Origin: Kribbella sp. ALI-6-A
GTDB lineage: Bacteria > Actinomycetota > Actinomycetes > Propionibacteriales > Kribbellaceae
Direction: 5' to 3'
NCBI RefSeq assembly: GCF_001984195.1
Contig: NZ_MTQN01000003.1
Span: forward strand, 1-41,883
DNA: 41,883 nt
In this document: positions 15,132 through 25,057 of the stretch, one piece after another
How positions within the stretch are numbered: position 1 is the first letter of the stretch
Layout: each line of letters opens with the position of its first letter
Translations under genes and position numbers: made by a program
Notes under the pieces: generated by a model
What the model saw: the letters and a program-made list of their open reading frames with translations, nothing else
What the model was told of the DNA's origin: nothing
Databases searched by the model: none

Positions 15132-18100
15132 TCAGCGGAAGTCGCGGGACTTGGTCTTGGCGGCCAGCGGCAGCGGTTCGAGGTGTTCGGCGTTGAGGTT
15201 GACGACCTGGCCGGTGCGCTGGACGCGGCCGCGGATGATGACGGCGGCCGCGCCGCGGGCGACCTTGGCATGGGCGTTCCAGGCGCCGACGGAGATGACG
15301 ATGTTGGCCATGCCGGTCTCGTCCTCGAGGTTCATGAAGGTGACGCCGGAGGCGGTGGCGGGGCGTTGCCGGTGGGTGATGACCCCGGCGACGCGGACCC
15401 TGGACCCGTCGTCGGCGGTGCGGAGCTCGGCGGCCGAGAGGATCCCGTCGGCGCGGAGCTGGGCGCGGATCCGCTGTACCGGGTGACCGGTCGGGGTGAT
15501 GCTGGTCGACCACAGGTCGGCCATGTCGGTCTCGACGTCGCTCATGCCGGGCAGCATCGGCGGAGGACCGGCCGCCGTGATGCCCGGGAGCCGGTTGGGG
15601 CGTTCCTCGGCGGCGGCGCCGGCCTGCCACAGGGCTTGCCGGCGGTCGAGCCCGAAGCAGTCGAACGCGCCGGCGGTCGCGAGCGCGTCGACCTGCTTGG
15701 CGGTGATCCCGGTACGCCGGAACAGGTCGGCCATCGAGGCGTAGGGGCCGCCTGCGTCGCGTTCGGCGACGATCCGTTCGGCGTCCTTGGTCCCGACTGT
15801 GCGGACTTCGGCCAGGCCGAGCCGTACGGCGTACGCGCCGTCGCGCCGGTGCCGGGTGGTGTCGGCCGGCGCGTCCGGGTCGAACTGCCCGACGACCGGT
15901 TGGGGATCGACCAGGCAGGCCGGGTCGCCGGTCGGGCCGGGGACCTGCTGGCCGTCGACGAGCTGCTCCAGGCCGGCCTCGGCGCCGGACAGCTGCAGGT
16001 CGGGACGGCGGACTTCGACGCCGTGGCGGCGGGCGTCGGCGACCAGGGACTGTGGTGAGTAGAACCCCATCGGCTGCGCTCTCAGCAGCGCGGCGAGGAA
16101 CGCGGCCGGGTAGTGCAGCCGGAACCAAGTGGAGCTGTAGACGAGCAGCCCGAAGCTGATCGAGTGGGACTCGGCGAAGCCGAAGTTGGCGAAGGCCTCG
16201 ATCTTTTCGTAGATCTCGTCGGCCAGGTCGCCGGTGATGCCGTTGGCGGCCATGCCGTCGTACAGCTTGGTCTTCAGCGAGGAGATCTTCTCCACGCCGC
16301 GCTTGGAGCCCATCGCCCGGCGCAGCAGGTCGGCCTCGCCGCCGTCGATGTCGCCGACGGCCATCGCCATCTGCATCAGCTGCTCCTGGAACAGCGGGAC
16401 ACCGAGGGTCCGCTCGAGCACCGGCTCGAGCTTGGGGTGAAGATAGGTGATCGGCTCTTCGCCGGTGCGCCGGCGGATGAACGGGTGCACCGCGCCGCCT
16501 TGGATCGGTCCGGGCCGGATCAGCGCGATCTCGCAGACCAGGTCGTAGAACCGGCGCGGCAGCAGCCGCGGCAGGGTGGCCATCTGGGCGCGGGATTCGA
16601 CCTGGAACACGCCGACCGAATCGGCCCGGCACAGCTGGTCGTAGACGCCGGCCTCCTTCCTTCGGGATGGTGTGCAGCGACCACTCCTCCCCCACCGTGT
16701 CGCGGATCAGGTCGATGCAGTACTGCAGCGCGGCGAGCATGCCGAGGCCGAGCAGGTCGAACTTCACCAGGCCCATGAACGCGCAGTCGTCTTTGTCCCA
16801 CTGCAGCACGGTCCGCTTTTCCTTGCGGGCGTGCTCGATCGGCACGACCTGGCCGACCGGGCGCTCGGTGAGCACCATGCCGCCGGAGTGGATTCCGAGG
16901 TGGCGGGGGAACTTCAGCAGTTCGGTCGCCAGGCTGATCACGCGCTGCGGGATCTCGGTGTCGCCGCCGGCGGTGATCGACGGCGACCAGCCGTCGATGT
17001 GCTTGGACCAGGCGTCTTGCTGACCGACCGAGTAGCCGAGCGCCTTGGCCGCGTCGCGGACGGCGGACTTCGGCCGGTAGGAGATGACGTTGGCGACCTG
17101 GGCGGCGTTCTCGCGGCCGTACTTGCCGTACACGTACTGGATGACTTCTTCGCGGCGGTCGGAGTCGAAGTCGACGTCGATGTCGGGGTACTCCTCGCGG
17201 GTCGCGGCGAGGAACCGTTCGAACGGCAGGTCGTACAGCAGCGAGTCGACCGCGGTGATCTCGAGGGCGTAGCAGACCGCGGAGTTCGCCGCCGATCCCC
17301 TGCCTTGGTAGAGGATCCGCTTCGTGCGGGCGAAGCGGCAGATGTCGAACACGATCAGGAAGTAGCCCGGGAAGCCGAGCGACTCGATCACGTCCAGCTC
17401 GCGGTCGATGCGCTCGTAGGCGTCCGGGCGTTGCTCGCGGGTGCCGTACCGGATCCGGGCGCCGGCATGGGTGAGGGCCGAAGCCAGCTCATCGGGGTGT
17501 GGCCTTCGGGCACGTCGCGCAGCGGCAGCATCGGCTTGGCCCGGCGCAGGTCGAACCCGAGCTGCTTTGCCAGCCGGACCGAGTACTCCACCGCGCCCGG
17601 ATAGCGGCGGAACAGCTGCCGCATCTCCTCCCCCGACCGCAGGAACGCCGTACCCGCCGGCGGCAGCCAGCCGTCCATCGCGTCCAGGTCGCGCCGGGCG
17701 CGCACGGCGGCCAGCGCCGAGGCGAGCCGGTGGTCGCGCGGCTGCGCGTAGTGCACGTTGTTGGTCGCCACCACCGGCAGACCGCGGGCCTTGGCCAGCT
17801 CGGCGAGGACCCGGTTGCGGGTCGAGTCGGTCGGCAGCTGGTGGTCGGTCAGCTCGACCACCACCCGGTCGGGGCCGAACAGCGCGACCAGGCGGTCGAG
17901 CTCGGCGAGCGCGGCCGCGGGACCGTGCGCGTAGCCGCCGGCCTCCAACGCCCGGCGGTGACCGCCCCGGACAACCGGTGGTAGCCCTCCTGCCCTTCGG
18001 CCAGCACCAGCAGGTGCGAGCCCTCGGGTCGGCGACGCCGTTCTGTGGTCCGGTCAGGTCCAGCGACAGCTCGGCGCCGAACACCGTCGGTACGCCGTGC

Positions 18101-18471
18101 GCGGTCGCGGCCTCGGCGAACCGGGCCGCGCCGTAGAAACCGTCGTGGTCGGTGATCGCCAGGCCGTGCAGCCCCAGCTCGGCCGCGGTCTCCACCAGCG
18201 TCTCCGGCTGGGAGGCGCCGTCGAGGAACGAGAACGTCGAGTGCGCGTGCAGCTCCGCGTACGGCACCGCCGCCTCGGCCCGCAGCCGCGCCGCCCGCTC
18301 CGACGCCGGTTCGTCGCCGGCCGCGACATACGGGCCACGGTGCTGGCTCCAGGCCGGCGAGTCTCCCCCGTCACCTGCAGGCGGGCGGCCGCCGTCGCTG
18401 CCCGGCCGCGCCCGGTCCGACAGCCGGCGCTCCAGCTCCGACCACTTCACCGGCGGATTGTTGTAGCCCAT
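15132..18471 (-). pseudogene. dnaE2: Error-prone DNA polymerase DnaE2 (frameshifted, internally deleted)
   Basis: ATG 18471 follows GGGAGG. The PHP domain (PYAELHAHSTFSFLDGASQP, ITDHDGFYG), the polymerase core (GRGSAANSAVCYALE, EEYPDIDVDFDSDRR with catalytic Asp residues, HLGIHSGGMVL), the fingers/HhH region and the OB-fold (GVTFMNLEDETGMANIVI) are all readable. They fall in different frames. A base is missing near 18025, another in a C-run near 17492, and one is extra near 16660. In addition, between AVTAG and LEAGGYAHGP (about 17950) some 50-60 expected residues are gone. The dnaE2 product makes error-prone translesion synthesis during SOS. If the sequence is accurate no functional protein is made. 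It stands alone, without imuA/imuB nearby. Confidence 0.85.
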
Positions 18472-18497
18472 CCGTGTTCCTCCCGTTGACCCGAGAG

Positions 18498-18513
18498 TAG
18501 AACATATGTTCGA
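18498..18513. promoter_or_regulatory. LexA/SOS box
   Basis: TAGAACATATGTTCGA contains the perfect core GAACATATGTTC (18500-18511) and fits the actinobacterial SOS consensus TCGAAC-N4-GTTCGA at 14 of 16 positions. It lies 27 nt before dnaE2 and about 22 nt before the divergent 115-aa gene, so it can control both. Confidence 0.85.
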
Positions 18514-18534
18514 ACATCAGCTACCGTGGTTGGC

Positions 18535-18882
18535 ATGCTCGGACGGTTCACGGTGCGGCCGGCGACGGGTGACGATGGCCCCTTCGCCGTGTGGGACAAC
18601 GCCGTCAACGGCTGGCGCGCGACCGGGCTCGACGAGGTCGCGGCCGAGGAAATGAAGGCCGACCTCGACCTGCAGTACGACGCCCACGGGCCCCGGCCGG
18701 CCGGCGACGTACGGCGGGCCGAACCCGCCCGGCCGGTGCAGTACGCCGACTGGCACCCCGGTGAGCTGGACGCCTGGATCCGCGACGGCGGTCAATGGCT
18801 CGGCCGGGTCCGCGATCGCGACGGCCGAGTCAGCTGGATCCCCGCCAGCGACCTACGCCCGGCGGGCCAGGACTCGCCGTGA
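18535..18882 (+). CDS. Hypothetical protein (115 aa), divergent from dnaE2
   Basis: Starts at ATG 18535 (MLGRFTVRPATGDDGPFAVW); no clear RBS, so a leaderless mRNA is possible. The protein is hydrophilic (WDNAVNGWRATGLDEVAAEE.., a Trp-rich C-terminus WIRDGGQWLGRVRDRDGRV). It shares the SOS box at 18498-18513 with dnaE2, so it is likely damage-induced. No known domain. Its stop overlaps the next small gene. Confidence 0.7.
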   Translation: MLGRFTVRPATGDDGPFAVWDNAVNGWRATGLDEVAAEEMKADLDLQYDAHGPRPAGDVRRAEPARPVQYADWHPGELDAWIRDGGQWLGRVRDRDGRVSWIPASDLRPAGQDSP

Positions 18883-19040
18883 ACGCCGGCTTCGGGATCA
18901 AGCTGGTCGGCGGACCAGGCGATGGCCAGCGCTTCCACGAGCACGACTTCCTCGAACGCATCGGCGCCGCCCAGCGCATGGGCCGCACCGACCCGTCGGC
19001 GATCCCGCGGCCTGGGCACTCGGCTACCAGCGCACCGTAG
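18879..19040 (+). CDS. Small hypothetical protein, probably frameshifted (53 aa)
   Basis: GTG 18879 overlaps the stop of the previous gene (GTGA). The frame reads VNAGFGIKLVGGPGDGQRFH and stops at 19040. Another frame then continues with coding character (DPAAWALGYQRTVAARVAL), so a one-base indel near 19008 may have truncated a roughly 70-residue protein. No family recognised. Confidence 0.5.
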   Translation: MNAGFGIKLVGGPGDGQRFHEHDFLERIGAAQRMGRTDPSAIPRPGHSATSAP

Positions 19041-19200
19041 CTGCCCGAGTGGCACTGGAAGGGCGTCAACTGCCACCCCGACCGGATCGACGACAGCTAG
19101 CCGCCGTGTGCCCCACATCGCCGATCCGGCGCCGCGGCGCACACGGGCTTCTCCGCGCACGACCGCCGGCGCCGGCCGATCCGTCGGGGACCGCGGCGAC

Positions 19201-21303
19201 TCAGGTGCGGCTGATGCCCAGACCGTCGACCTGGACGAACTTGCCGGTCGACAGCACCTTCAGCATCACCGTACCGGTGCGGTACGCGAACGGAGGCAGA
19301 GCGACGACGGACTGCCGCACCGTCGTGGCCGAGTACAGGTTGACCGAGCCGACAGAAGCGCCGTTGACGTAGACGCCGACCGTGCCGCATGTCGGGCAGC
19401 GGGTGGCGACCACGGCGACCCGGCTGACCGCCGACCCCGGACGGGTCAGATACGAGCCGGCCTTCGTGGTCTCGGTCGCGGTGCCGCGGTAGAAGAGGCT
19501 CCACACCGTCCGCGACCAGCCGGCCGACGTACCGAGAGACCGGTCGTCGAGTGCGACGGCGCTGCACTTCTGCGTCGACCAGGCACCGGCGTTACCGACC
19601 TTGTCCACCGCACGAACCTGAAAGCAGTAGCCGACGGCCGGGACGACGCCGGTCAGCGTCACCGAGGTGGCGGTCAGCTTCTGCCAGCCCGCCGGGTACT
19701 GCCACGGTCCGAAGCCGCCGTTGTACGCCGCCTTGTTCCAGCGGACCTGGTAGTAGGTGACGCCGGATCCCCAGTCGGAGCCCGTCCAGCTCACCGGGAC
19801 CGACGACGCCAGCGTGAACGGCTGGGCCGGGCCGCGCAGGGTCACCGACGGGATCAGCTGGTCGACGACCCACTGGCGGGTCACCGTCGCCGTCCCACCG
19901 GCCGGGTCGGTCACCTTCACGCTGAGCACGTGCGTGCCCGGCTTCTGGGCCGGGATCGCCCAGGCGCCCGGGGCGCACGGCATCCAGGCGGCCGAGTCGA
20001 TCCGGCACGTCACCTGCAGGCCGGCGATCGCGTCGTCGGCGTCGGCAACCGCGATCGTCGCCGTCGTGGTCGCGGTCTGGGTGAAGGCCGGCACGGTCAG
20101 CGTCGCGGTGGGGGCGGCGCTCGTTGTCTGCAGCCAGGCGAGCTCTTGGAGGCCGCTTTGGACGTGGGCGTACGGGACCGACCAGCTCGACGGTTGCTGG
20201 CCCGGGCCGGTCACGGTTGCCGGGTGCGGCCCGACGCCGGAGCCGGTGTTGGAAAAGCTCATCGCCAGCGTGGTGCCCTGCGGGTCCCACTCAGGCGAGC
20301 CCCAGCCCTGGCCCTGTACCTGCGGCGACCACTGCACAACTGGTCCACCCGACAGGTCGGTCACCGCCACCACGAGCCGCAAGTCGGCGGTCCGCTGCGC
20401 GAAGGCGACTCGGTCGGTACGCGAGACCGAAGGATCACGCCCGCCTTCAGTGCCGGGCAGAGGGGTCCGGGCTCCGGTCGACAACCGTAGGACGACGAGC
20501 GGGTCGGTGCTAGGGACACTCGGGTCCGCCCTGTCCGCGTCGCCGATCTCGAGCACCAGGTTCTTGCCGTCGGCGGTCCAGGCCGGAGAGGACGCGTTGG
20601 CGCCACCGGTCACCGCTGCCGGTACGGCGTTGGCGGTCGTGCTGACGGTCCACACCGCCGGCGCGGCGTCGTAGGTGTCGCGCCGGACGAACGCGACCGT
20701 GCGGCCGTCGGGCGAGAACGCGGCCTGGGAGTCCCAGCTGCCCTGCGTCAGCGCCCGGATCCGCTTGCCCTCGGTGTCGAACAGCCACAGCGACGTACCG
20801 GTGGTGTCCCGGACCTGCGCGACCAGTGTTCGCCGGTCGGGCGAGACGTCCGGCGAGTCTCCGACGTCCTGGCTGAGCGTCGCTCCCATCGCGTTGCTGC
20901 CCGGTGCGGTCGCGGAGATCAGGTAGGAGCCGAAGCGCGTGCCGATCAGGCTGCGGGTCGGGACGAGGACCGTGGCATCGCTGTACGACGTCTCGCCGTT
21001 GAGCGTGCGGGTCAACCGGTAGGTGTGCCAGCCCGGGGCTTCGTTGTTGGACGACCACTGGCCGGTCGTCATCCCGGCGCGAGCGACCGGCGTACCGCCG
21101 ACGACCTCGGCGATGCTGTAGCTGGAGGCCGGGTCGGTCTTCCAGGTCAGCTCCGCCCGCCCGCGGGTCGCGCTGACGGCCGCGACCCCGAAGTGGAACT
21201 CCTCCGGTGGCGGTGGCGGCGCGGCCGCGGCGGGCAGGACGAGTACTCCGGATGCGGCCATGGCCAGCGCCAAGGGCGCGGCCAGGCGGGCGACGATGTT
21301 CAA
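19201..21303 (-). CDS. Secreted PD40 / beta-propeller protein
   Basis: 700 aa from a TTG start (21303). A clear Sec signal peptide (LAAPLALAMAASGVLVLPAA, cleavage after AAA) is followed by a Pro/Glu linker. Then come WD40-like PD40 repeats as in TolB (DVSPDRRTLVAQVRD, AAFSPDGRTVAFVRRD, PAWTADGKNLVLEIG), an Ig/fibronectin-like part (PTATLTVPAFTQTATTT, GYCFQVRAVDKVGNAGAWST) and a C-terminal beta-sandwich. It probably acts in the cell envelope, binding carbohydrate or protein; the ligand is unknown. It has no enzyme motif and stands alone. Confidence 0.8.
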   Translation of the reverse strand: MNIVARLAAPLALAMAASGVLVLPAAAAPPPPPEEFHFGVAAVSATRGRAELTWKTDPASSYSIAEVVGGTPVARAGMTTGQWSSNNEAPGWHTYRLTRTLNGETSYSDATVLVPTRSLIGTRFGSYLISATAPGSNAMGATLSQDVGDSPDVSPDRRTLVAQVRDTTGTSLWLFDTEGKRIRALTQGSWDSQAAFSPDGRTVAFVRRDTYDAAPAVWTVSTTANAVPAAVTGGANASSPAWTADGKNLVLEIGDADRADPSVPSTDPLVVLRLSTGARTPLPGTEGGRDPSVSRTDRVAFAQRTADLRLVVAVTDLSGGPVVQWSPQVQGQGWGSPEWDPQGTTLAMSFSNTGSGVGPHPATVTGPGQQPSSWSVPYAHVQSGLQELAWLQTTSAAPTATLTVPAFTQTATTTATIAVADADDAIAGLQVTCRIDSAAWMPCAPGAWAIPAQKPGTHVLSVKVTDPAGGTATVTRQWVVDQLIPSVTLRGPAQPFTLASSVPVSWTGSDWGSGVTYYQVRWNKAAYNGGFGPWQYPAGWQKLTATSVTLTGVVPAVGYCFQVRAVDKVGNAGAWSTQKCSAVALDDRSLGTSAGWSRTVWSLFYRGTATETTKAGSYLTRPGSAVSRVAVVATRCPTCGTVGVYVNGASVGSVNLYSATTVRQSVVALPPFAYRTGTVMLKVLSTGKFVQVDGLGISRT

Positions 21304-21629
21304 GGGGCCCCCATACTCAGTGGGGCCGGATGCGGCACCCGCCCCTTTATCGCGGTGCGCCGCCGTCCGTTACATCAATCGCTTGCTTCCGCACCCATCC
21401 GGGTCAGCCTCGCTGACGACGCCAGTTCGAGCTGAACGAGCGTGGGGACGAGCAACGAACTTCGATGAGCTGAAGCCGCTGGGTTGACCTACGGTGTGCC
21501 GCCCAGGCAAGTGCTCCACGACGGCACAACGCATCACGACGCCATGGCTTCGGTACCGGATCGGTCACGGCCGCGCAGACGGAGAAACGTAGGGGTGCGC
21601 CCTACCGATACACCGGCTGGGGAGGGCCA
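21304..21629. other. Intergenic, no gene seen
   Basis: Upstream region of the secreted protein; nothing further recognised. Confidence 0.4.
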
Positions 21630-21800
21630 ATGGGGATGTGTCAGGTCGCTCAGCGCATGGTCGCGCTGCTGCGGATCGTCGAACGCGACCCGGCGCCGTA
21701 CGGCGCCGGATCTGACGTCGACGACGCCGTACTCGACGCCTGGTTCGGCCGCCGCTCCAGCGTCCTCCCGTTCGTCCCATCTGACTCTGCGACGAAGTGA
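21630..21800 (+). CDS. Small hypothetical protein (56 aa)
   Basis: The ATG at 21630 follows GGAGGG closely; a second ATG lies two codons on (21636). The frame has high G/C third positions and encodes MGMCQVAQRMVALLRIVERD, then a short acidic stretch and SATK at the stop. No family recognised; the N-terminal helix could be a DNA-binding or dimer helix. Confidence 0.45.
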   Translation: MGMCQVAQRMVALLRIVERDPAPYGAGSDVDDAVLDAWFGRRSSVLPFVPSDSATK

Positions 21801-21864
21801 GTGCGCCCGCCGAGAGGCTCGGGACCTGGACGACAGACCGCCCGCAGCGGTGCATCCTGGCTAT

Positions 21865-22011
21865 ATGGCCTGGCGCTGCGGGAAGTGCGACGGGATGCAG
21901 GTCCCGGAGCACCATCGCCTTTGCCCGAAACGAGACCGGTCCGTGAAGGCGCGCCGCCTCATCCGGGTACCACGACGTCGCCCGGACCGGCGGACCGATC
22001 AGCGCAAGTGA
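21865..22011 (+). CDS. Possible small Cys-containing basic protein (48 aa)
   Basis: ATG 21865; MAWRCGKCDGMQVPEHHRLC has a CxxC and a third Cys like a half zinc-ribbon, followed by a strongly basic tail. No strong RBS. It may be real or a chance frame. Confidence 0.3.
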   Translation: MAWRCGKCDGMQVPEHHRLCPKRDRSVKARRLIRVPRRRPDRRTDQRK

Positions 22012-22040
22012 TTCGTTACGCCGCGGAACTGCCCGATCGC

Positions 22041-22784
22041 TCAGCTCAGGGCGATCGGCTCAAGTAGCTCCGGACCGTTGTTGCGGACCGAGTTCACCGC
22101 CTTGGACACCGCGTAGATCTCCAGCTCACCCAGCGGCGGGGCCATCAAGCTTCGCAGTTCGTCGACGTCGTGGTTGCGCGGGTCGAGCCAGGCCTCCCAA
22201 TCCGCCGGCGCGATCGCCATCGGCATCCGGTCGTGGATCCGGCCGACCGCGTCCGTCGCGTTCGTGGTGATGATCGTGTATGTGCGCACCAGGCGCTCCG
22301 GGTCGCCTTCGGGCTTCGACTTGTCGGTCCAGGTCTCCCACAGGCCGGCCAACGCGAGCGTTGACCCATCGGCCGGGCGCAGCGCGAACGGCTGCTTCAC
22401 CGGCTTGTTGTTCTTGCCGAGCTGCTCGGTCTCCATCCACTCGTAGAACGCGTCGACCGGGATCAGCGCGCGCCGCGACTTGAACGGCGTACGGAACGAC
22501 GGCTTCTCGTGGACCGTCTCCGCGCGGGCGTTCGCCATCCTCGACCCCATCTTCAAGTCCGGCGCCCAGAACGGGACCAGCCCCCACCGGAAGCTCCGCA
22601 GCTCCCGCACCGGCTCGACGTCGTCCCCGGCGTCCTTCGGCACCCGGGCGATCACCACCGGGTTGCTCTTGGTCGGCGTGACGTTGAAATCCGGTCCCCG
22701 CAGCTCGTCGGCGTGCTGCTCGTCCACGACGAACCGCTCCAAGAGGTTCGCCCGGCTGGCTGTCGATGCATAGCGACCACACAT
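22041..22784 (-). CDS. SRAP/HMCES-family DNA-protein crosslink protein (YedK-like)
   Basis: 247 aa from ATG 22784. The second residue is the catalytic Cys (MCGRYASTASRANLL). Family motifs follow in order: NVTPTKSNPVV, SFRWGLVPFWAPD, NARAETV, FKSRRALIPVDAFYEWMETE and RIHDRMPMAI. SRAP proteins crosslink to abasic sites in single-stranded DNA via Cys2 and shield them. It sits just downstream of the split ligase and near dnaE2, consistent with a repair cluster. Intact. Confidence 0.9.
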   Translation of the reverse strand: MCGRYASTASRANLLERFVVDEQHADELRGPDFNVTPTKSNPVVIARVPKDAGDDVEPVRELRSFRWGLVPFWAPDLKMGSRMANARAETVHEKPSFRTPFKSRRALIPVDAFYEWMETEQLGKNNKPVKQPFALRPADGSTLALAGLWETWTDKSKPEGDPERLVRTYTIITTNATDAVGRIHDRMPMAIAPADWEAWLDPRNHDVDELRSLMAPPLGELEIYAVSKAVNSVRNNGPELLEPIALS

Positions 22785-22955
22785 GCCCCCAGGCTGCCAC
22801 GCAACGCAGACAACGCTCGGGACCTCGCACGTTGTGCACGCACCTCGGCTTCGGCGTGTCGGCCACCAGACGGGGGTATGTGTCAGCTTGGCGCCGCGCT
22901 CCACGCGCCGGTGCCGCGGCCCCGGTGTTAGGAAGCAGCGCCGGGGCTGTCCCGG

Positions 22956-23822
22956 TCACTCCAGTTGGTCGACGTCGCCGGGGTCGAGATCGGCGCGCGG
23001 CCGCACGAAGCGGAGCGGGTGGCGATACTGGCCGGCCTGGATCGCGGCGTCCGCGCTGACCTCGACGACCACGTCGGGACGGACCTTCGTGAGCGGCTTC
23101 TTCGAGTCGCGGCCACCCCACCGCTGGGAGCTGATCTCGTCCGGCCACGGGTGCCCGGCGCGCGCCGGCCGGAGCATCGCTCCCAGCTCGGAGGCCTGCG
23201 CGGCGCTCAGCGGGACGGTCCGGCCGACAACGACCAGGTCGTCACCGCGGTACGGCCGGCGATCACGACCTCGGGCCGGTCGATCGGGCCGATGACGCCG
23301 CCGACGATCACCTCGACCGTGTCGCGGCGCTTCACCTTCAACCACTCCCGTCGGCCACCGACGTAGCGGGAGCTCGCGCCCTTCACCACCAGGCCCTCGA
23401 CGCCCATGGCCTCGGGCAGTACGTCGAACCACTCCCGCGCCTCGCCGATGTCCGCGGTCACCGGTGAGACCTGCAGCGGGAGCTGCCAGGCTTCGGCGAG
23501 CTGCTCGAGGCGGGCACGGCGGGTGGTCCAGCGCTGGGTGCGCAGGTCGACCCCGCCGTAGGCGAGCAGGTCGAACGCCACGTACGACGCCGACGTCGAC
23601 GAGACCAGCTGGCGGGCCTTCGCCGGGGCGGTGACCAGGCGCCGCTGGAGTGCGTCGAAGTTGAGCCGGCCGTCGAGGAAGATCACCAGCTCGCCGTCGA
23701 CGACCGCGCCGTCGTCCAGCTGGCGGGCGGCGGCCGCGGCGATGTCGGGGAACCGGTCGGTGAGTTCCTTGCGCTGGCGCGACCAGATCCGCGCTGTCGT
23801 ACCGCGCCGGACGATCACCGCG
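22956..23822 (-). pseudogene. ATP-dependent DNA ligase, 3' part (missing its active-site end)
   Basis: Coding sequence begins abruptly at AVIVRRGTTARIWSRQ (23822), without start codon or the KxDG lysine, and continues ELTDRFPDI, DGELVIFLDGRLNFDALQRR, VEGLVVKGASSRYVGGRREW and WLKVKRRDTVEVIVGG (ligase adenylation domain). The OB domain (PLSAAQASELGAMLRPA; PWPDEISSQRWGGRDSKKP) follows in another frame after a one-base loss near 23250. The stop is at 22956. The matching 5' part is at 28583-28729. It belongs to the LigD/LigC type used in end joining. Confidence 0.85.
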
Positions 23823-23937
23823 GGGCTAGTTGACTGAACTCTTCGAGCACCGATTGGCGCTGCCGGTGTGTGGCCGGAGAAGGTATGGCGGGTGTCGGGT
23901 GTTGCGTTGGGTCGCGTGGTGAAGTTCGAGCAGGGGG

Positions 23938-24229
23938 GTGCCGTGGCGGGTCGTCTTCCCGGATAGCGAGCATGCGGCGGCGTCCGGGTTCCTGCGTGAT
24001 GTCGCGGCGTCGGATTGCTCGGTGGCGACGCTGCGCAACTACGGCTACGACTTGCTGCGGTGGTTTCGGTTTCTGCACGACCGCTGGACGGCGTGGGAGC
24101 GGGCCGAGCGCGCCGACGTCCGGGAGTTCGTCGAGTTGCTGCGCGAGTCGCCGGTTCCTCAGCGGCTGAACCGCCAGCCGGAGGCACCGCCGCCTGGTTC
24201 GGTGAACCCGGTCACCGGCAAGCCACGAT
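23938..24229 (+). pseudogene. Tyrosine integrase, N-terminal fragment
   Basis: GTG 23938 after a G-rich run; PWRVVFPDSEHAAAS, SVATLRNYGYDLLRWFRFLH and ADVREFVELLRESPVP match the N-terminal core-binding (SAM-like) domain of phage-type integrases. Homology ends near PVTGKP at about 24229; the catalytic R-H-R-Y part is absent, so it is truncated. Confidence 0.7.
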
Positions 24230-24274
24230 CTCAGTGTTGCTCTAGGCAAGCTTCCGGTCCATCACGCCCGCGTG

Positions 24275-24545
24275 TCAGGCCGGTTGCGCCGCCGAACTCC
24301 TGCCAGCGTCGGGCAGGTCGCGGTCGAGGTGGTCGGCTTGGAACAGCGCCTGTCCAGCAGACACTTCACGTGGTCGTCGGCGGCCGAGTAGTACACCAAC
24401 GCGCCCTCCCGGCGGCCCGTCACGAGGGCGGCCAGGAGCAGCTTGGCCAGGTGCTGACTCACTGCCGCAGGTGCCGCACCGGCTGCAGGGCGAGTCGTGG
24501 GTGGCGTGCCTGGCCAAGCTCGCCGACGGGGCATGTTCGAAGTCC
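24275..24545 (-). pseudogene. ArsR-family regulator remnant
   Basis: VSQHLAKLLLAALVTGRREG, then LVYYSAADDHVKCLLD and ALFQADHLDRDLPD are the recognition helix, wing and C-terminus of an ArsR/CmtR-type repressor. They fall in two frames (shift near 24345), and the N-terminal third is scrambled. Not functional as it stands. Confidence 0.65.
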
Positions 24546-24787
24546 ACACCTCCCTTGCAGACTTGCCGCAGGCGGACGCGTGCGTCTCACCGATCCGCCC
24601 CTGCCGACCGGCTCGCTGCCCGGACGGCAGTTCAAGTCGCGTACGAGCGCCTGCCTGGTCAAGCAGGCGCGGCGCGGACTCGCGGTTCGTGCCGAACCTG
24701 CCTGAACTCTGAACACCACTCCGCCGACCTCGCCCGCGTCGCTCGGCATCCGGACACGCCAGCGTCCAGATTCTGGAGGCAACGCAG

Positions 24788-24825
24788 ACGCTCCGAGCGG
24801 CGGCATGTGCCGCCGCTCGGAGCGT
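24788..24825 (-). terminator. Perfect 18-bp hairpin after the RHS/immunity genes
   Basis: ACGCTCCGAGCGGCGGCA (24788-24805) pairs perfectly with its reverse complement (24808-24825) around a 2-nt loop. It lies 11 nt past the stop of the small membrane gene and closes the RHS operon. Confidence 0.75.
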
Positions 24826-24835
24826 TCAGGACCGA

Positions 24836-25057
24836 CTATCGTCCGCGGTTCCCCACGATTTGGCCCACGACGCGGCCGATTCGTGATCCGAGGATGATCC
24901 CTACGGGAAGGCAGAGGAACCCGATGAACAGCACGAACATCCAAAACGCGGTCTGGTCGGACATCTCTCCCGGCCGAGCTTCGAGGAGCACAAGGCTGGT
25001 GATCGATGCCGCTATGCAGAGTAGTGCGAGAATCACTTCCCAAGTTCTGAGTTTCAT
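24836..25057 (-). CDS. Small two-TM protein, candidate immunity protein for the RHS product
   Basis: 73 aa; its ATG (25057) directly follows the RHS stop codon (TAGATG), so the two are co-translated. Two hydrophobic helices (WEVILALLCIAASITSLVLL; FWMFVLFIGFLCLPVGIIL) flank a short loop with acidic residues, and the tail is basic and glycine-containing (SRIGRVVGQIVGNRGR). The size and topology resemble bacteriocin immunity proteins. Position directly after an RHS toxin-like tail is the usual place of an immunity gene. No homologue recognised; the function is inference. Confidence 0.75.
   Translation of the reverse strand: MKLRTWEVILALLCIAASITSLVLLEARPGEMSDQTAFWMFVLFIGFLCLPVGIILGSRIGRVVGQIVGNRGR

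Noticed and set aside
15064..18471. A single 1135-codon frame as an intact protein
   Set aside because: Only parts of it match DnaE2; the PHP end, middle and C-terminus match in different frames, so the gene is broken.
18922..20490. 522-codon plus-strand frame
   Set aside because: Antisense of the secreted PD40 protein, which has a signal peptide and recognisable repeats.
23207..24187. Reading the ligase 3' part as starting at 24187
   Set aside because: The first 120 residues are low-complexity antisense of the integrase fragment; ligase homology starts only at 23822.
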